From Nonomuraea fuscirosea (GTDB taxonomy: Bacteria; Actinomycetota; Actinomycetes; Streptosporangiales; Streptosporangiaceae), in the NCBI RefSeq assembly GCF_003001935.1, contig NZ_PVNG01000019.1, positions 202,768 through 266,767 of the forward strand: a stretch of DNA of 64,000 nucleotides. Direction: 5' to 3'. Below the pieces are notes generated by a model that was not told the DNA's origin, searched no databases, and saw nothing but the letters and a program-made list of their open reading frames with translations. Made by a program: the position numbers and the translations under genes. Below, one piece after another: positions 61,732 to 64,000 of this stretch (its first letter is position 1; the number at the start of each line of letters is the position of its first letter).

Positions 61732-62452
61732 CGGGGCAGGATACGCGGCAGTGGTCCCGGTATAGGGCGAAAGTGATCGTCTCCACCCCCTATGACCCGA
61801 TCACCTAAGCCTCACACCCCAAGCGACAACCCCCGAAACCGCCCCCCAAGACCTCCGATCTCCACCCCCCTTCCCGCCGAGCCGCCCGTGAGCACAGCGC
61901 CCCCGCAACAGCAAAGATCGCCATCTCGAAGCCCGCACTTCTGGCCCGCTTGGAGCGTGTGCCTCTAACCCGCCCTGGACCTGCACGTCTGGCCGGTAGC
62001 TCTGGCCCGCCTTAAGCCCGCATGTCTGCCCGATACCTCCGGGCCTGCCTTGAGCCTGCGCCTCTGGCCCGAACCCCAGCCCACACTTCCGGACCCCGGC
62101 TCGGGACCTCCCCCAGACCCCGCCAAAGCCCCGCGCTACCAGGCACCGCCATCGTCGGCACGGCACCTCCACGCACGGCGCGGACAGAGGCCCCATCGCG
62201 GAAGGGCATCAGCAGCACTTGCCACACATGACCCTCAAATGGCGCAACGCCGCCGTCGCCTCAAGTCACGGGGCCATCGGTAGCAACCGCCCTCCGAGCA
62301 CCGAGCCGACAAGGCACCCACCCGCAGTGCTCAGAAGCGCCTCCCTCCGACACGATGCCTGAAAGCGCGCCGCCTGACACAAGACTTGAAAGCGCAGCCC
62401 AGAACCCGAAGGCTTCACCAACGGCCCCCAGTCCGCCCTCCAGCAACTCGAT

Positions 62453-62517
62453 CCCTCTGCGCTAGCCCTCTGCGCTAGCCCTCTGCGCTAGCCCTCTGCG
62501 CCGGCCCTCTGCGCCGG
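62453..62517. repeat. 13-bp tandem repeat, five copies
   Basis: Five consecutive units CCCTCTGCGCTAG, the last two with CCGG instead of CTAG at the end. Non-coding. Confidence 0.95.
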
Positions 62518-63301
62518 AGTCTGGGGCGGATGCTTGGGGCGATCGCCCTGCCCTAACCGCCTGACCAATCGCCACGCTCTCCCCGCACGCCTTGTCTGCC
62601 GCGCGCTATGCCCGGCCATGGGCAGACTCCGGTAGCCGCGCCAAGCAAGTCGTTCACGAGGCCCGCCCGCACTCTCAGTGCAGCCGAACGAGCCAGTCGG
62701 CACCCCGAGCACCATCAGCACTCAACTTTCGGGCACCACCCGCCCCGCCACCGCCTTAGCAGCCCCATCCCCTCGACAGCTCACCGTCCGTACGCTCTAC
62801 CAGTGTCTTCCTAGCCCTCATGAACCACGCCGCTCAATCACGCCCGCCCAATGGCGCCACACCCGCTCAGTCCCATGGACTAACCGCCCCCATGGCCCTG
62901 GGGCTCACCTGCCCTATAGCACCGCAAGAACCACTGGCACCTTCCCAGCAGCCGAACAGTCAGCCTTGCCGCTCCTACTGCGCTCACCCTTGTTGCTCTG
63001 GTTCCCGCCCTCGCTGCCGCACCTACCATCGCTGCCTACCACCGGCGCCAGCCCCGATCGCCAGATGACTCGGCTGCGGCCTCCATCGCTCAAAGAGACA
63101 CCGCCACCAACAGACGGACCACTCGGCAACGTTCAGCTCAACGACGCTCCCATCTGGCAACCGTCACCACCAGCCGCCGTCATCGTCAGTGGGCGCGGGG
63201 CAGAGGGCCTCAGTAACGACCACCTCCACGACCGCTCCGACTCGCGTTGCACCCATCCGCGACAACCACATCGACCCCGAGCACGCCGCACCCGATGCGA
63301 T

Positions 63302-63352
63302 CCGATGCCGCACTCGACCCGATGCCGCACTCGACCCGATGCCGCACTCGAC
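63302..63352. repeat. 17-bp tandem repeat, three copies
   Basis: Three perfect consecutive copies of CCGATGCCGCACTCGAC just upstream of the rRNA promoter region. Non-coding. Confidence 0.93.
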
Positions 63353-63449
63353 ACCCCACCGCCAAGGGATGCACAGCCGCACCCGATGCGCTGACCAGTA
63401 AGAACTTCCACCGACCGGAGACGCGCCGCCATCTCCCTCGCGAGTCGAT

Positions 63450-63478
63450 TTGACGTGTCGTGGATCGCGACCTAATGT
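63450..63478 (+). promoter_or_regulatory. rRNA operon promoter, distal
   Basis: TTGACG (63450-63455), 17-base spacer, TAATGT (63473-63478). About 460 bases before the mature 16S start, a usual distance for the distal rrn promoter of actinomycetes. Confidence 0.7.
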
Positions 63479-63632
63479 TTCTCTTCGCCCCGGGAGTGAG
63501 CCGGACGCCGGTCAGGCGGACGGGCCCCAGGGCAAGCCCCTTGATACAACGAGCCACCTGGTGGAGCCGCTTAGGCGTGTTCCAGCATGGGCGTTGTCCG
63601 GGCGTGCCGACACCACCGAAAATTCGGTTGAT

Positions 63633-63661
63633 TCGACATGACCCGGGTGGCACGGTAAGTT
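63633..63661 (+). promoter_or_regulatory. rRNA operon promoter, middle candidate
   Basis: TCGACA (63633-63638), 17-base spacer, TAAGTT (63656-63661) in TAnnnT form. The -35 deviates at the second base, so weaker evidence than the flanking two. Confidence 0.5.
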
Positions 63662-63731
63662 ACGAGGGTTGCCCCGGAGCCGGGGCGCACAATCTTGGAA
63701 GGTCAACCGGCCTCAGCTCAAGTCGCAGGAT

Positions 63732-63761
63732 TTGACTCGAAGCCAGCGGATCTGCTAAGAT
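63732..63761 (+). promoter_or_regulatory. rRNA operon promoter, proximal
   Basis: TTGACT (63732-63737), 18-base spacer, TGC-TAAGAT (-10 at 63756-63761, with extended TGn). This is the canonical strong rrn promoter form in high-GC actinomycetes; start of transcription would be near 63768. Confidence 0.78.
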
Positions 63762-63767
63762 TGCGGA

Positions 63768-63940
63768 AGACGAGATAGCGCCTCCAAGGCCGGGATCACT
63801 GAAAAGGATCCAGACCGAGTTGTACGCGTCCGTTTCTTGAGAACTCAACAGTGTGTTAAAAGCCAGTGCATGATTTTCATGCAACACCTCGTCAAGTCAT
63901 TTGTACTTGATGGATTTTTGTTGGGATTGTTTCCAGACAT
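63768..63940 (+). promoter_or_regulatory. 16S rRNA leader with processing stems
   Basis: Contains the conserved actinomycete leader block TTGAGAACTCAACAGTGTG (63838-63856), then two perfect hairpins: TGCATGA/TCATGCA (63867-63883, loop TTT) and TCAAGT/ACTTGA (63892-63910, loop 7). These are likely anti-termination and RNase processing elements. Confidence 0.7.
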
Positions 63941-64000
63941 TGTTTGGAGAGTTTGATCCTGGCTCAGGACGAACGCTGGCGGCGTGCTTAACACATGCAA
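63941..64000 (+). rRNA. rrs: 16S ribosomal RNA, 5' end only
   Basis: AGAGTTTGATCCTGGCTCAG begins at 63948, corresponding to E. coli position 8, and is followed by GACGAACGCTGGCGGCGTGC and TTAACACATGCAA. The mature 5' end is therefore near 63941; the gene continues beyond the window. Confidence 0.97.

Larger units (their letters stand above)
61801..63440. other. Gene-less C-skewed region with short repeats
   Basis: About 1.6 kb without a credible gene: open frames are present on both strands but show no recognisable protein, no codon-position bias and no ribosome-binding sites. On the plus strand C greatly exceeds G, especially after 62540. Degenerate ~50-base repeats around CTGGCCCGCCTTAAGCCC occupy 61930-62090, a 13-bp repeat lies at 62453-62517, and a 17-bp repeat at 63302-63352. 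It separates the glycosyltransferase from the rRNA leader. Confidence 0.7.

Noticed and set aside
62678..63394. Plus-strand open frame of 238 codons before the rRNA operon
   Set aside because: Proline/arginine/threonine-rich with no recognisable domain, no ribosome-binding site, and it lies in a C-skewed repeat region; most likely an accident of composition.
1..64000. tRNA genes, insertion sequences and prophage
   Set aside because: No tRNA cloverleaf, transposase, integrase or phage structural gene was recognised by reading; a covariance-model scan was not possible here.

Overview
The window is high-GC DNA with almost gap-free genes, GTG starts and ATGA/GTGA overlaps, as in a filamentous actinomycete. 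Gene content (actinobacterial-type rhamnose isomerase, an arginine cluster next to tyrS, many ABC sugar transporters, HxlR/ROK/LacI regulators) fits Streptosporangiales such as Nonomuraea; that placement is an inference, and only the first ~60 bases of a 16S rRNA gene are present to test it.

Left part (1-14.4 kb): the end of a sugar ABC transporter operon (two permeases) followed by a GH38 alpha-mannosidase, then a decayed stretch with fragments of a sugar-binding protein, a permease and a GntR regulator, then a ROK repressor divergent from a complete sugar ABC transporter (lipoprotein plus two permeases) with a clear palindromic operator between them. An alpha/beta hydrolase and a large secreted subtilisin follow.

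Middle (14.4-30.7 kb): a tightly coupled three-gene minus-strand operon (PD-(D/E)xK nuclease with a 12-unit ARTSG repeat linker, winged-helix protein, dual-ATPase HerA-like protein) that has the look of an uncharacterised DNA-targeting system. Next come an orphan membrane sensor-domain protein, an HxlR/nitrilase pair, and a muropeptide import and recycling operon: dipeptide-type ABC transporter, MurQ, AnmK, an AmiE-like serine hydrolase, and a divergent RpiR/MurR-type regulator.

30.7-40.5 kb: a frameshifted secreted calcium-repeat protein, sulfotransferase, sulfatase, PGRP amidase, DUF4916/NUDIX protein, and a formate-dehydrogenase-like complex (molybdopterin subunit with Cys in the selenocysteine position, 4Fe-4S subunit, NrfD-like membrane subunit, plus a 37-residue membrane peptide coupled by ATGA). 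40.6-48.9 kb: an L-rhamnose regulon (rhaB, LacI regulator, GH42 beta-galactosidase, rhaM, rhaI, rhaD) with three copies of a TTAAAACGTTTTAA-like operator and a second, different LacI-type palindrome in front of the galactosidase.

49.2-60 kb: argCJBDFRGH in one direction, a 3-methyladenine glycosylase, a PH-domain protein and tyrS. The window ends with a GT39-type membrane glycosyltransferase, a ~1.6 kb C-skewed gene-less stretch with tandem repeats, and a multi-promoter leader into the 16S rRNA gene. Short tandem repeats (10-17 bp units) recur throughout, several of them inside genes.
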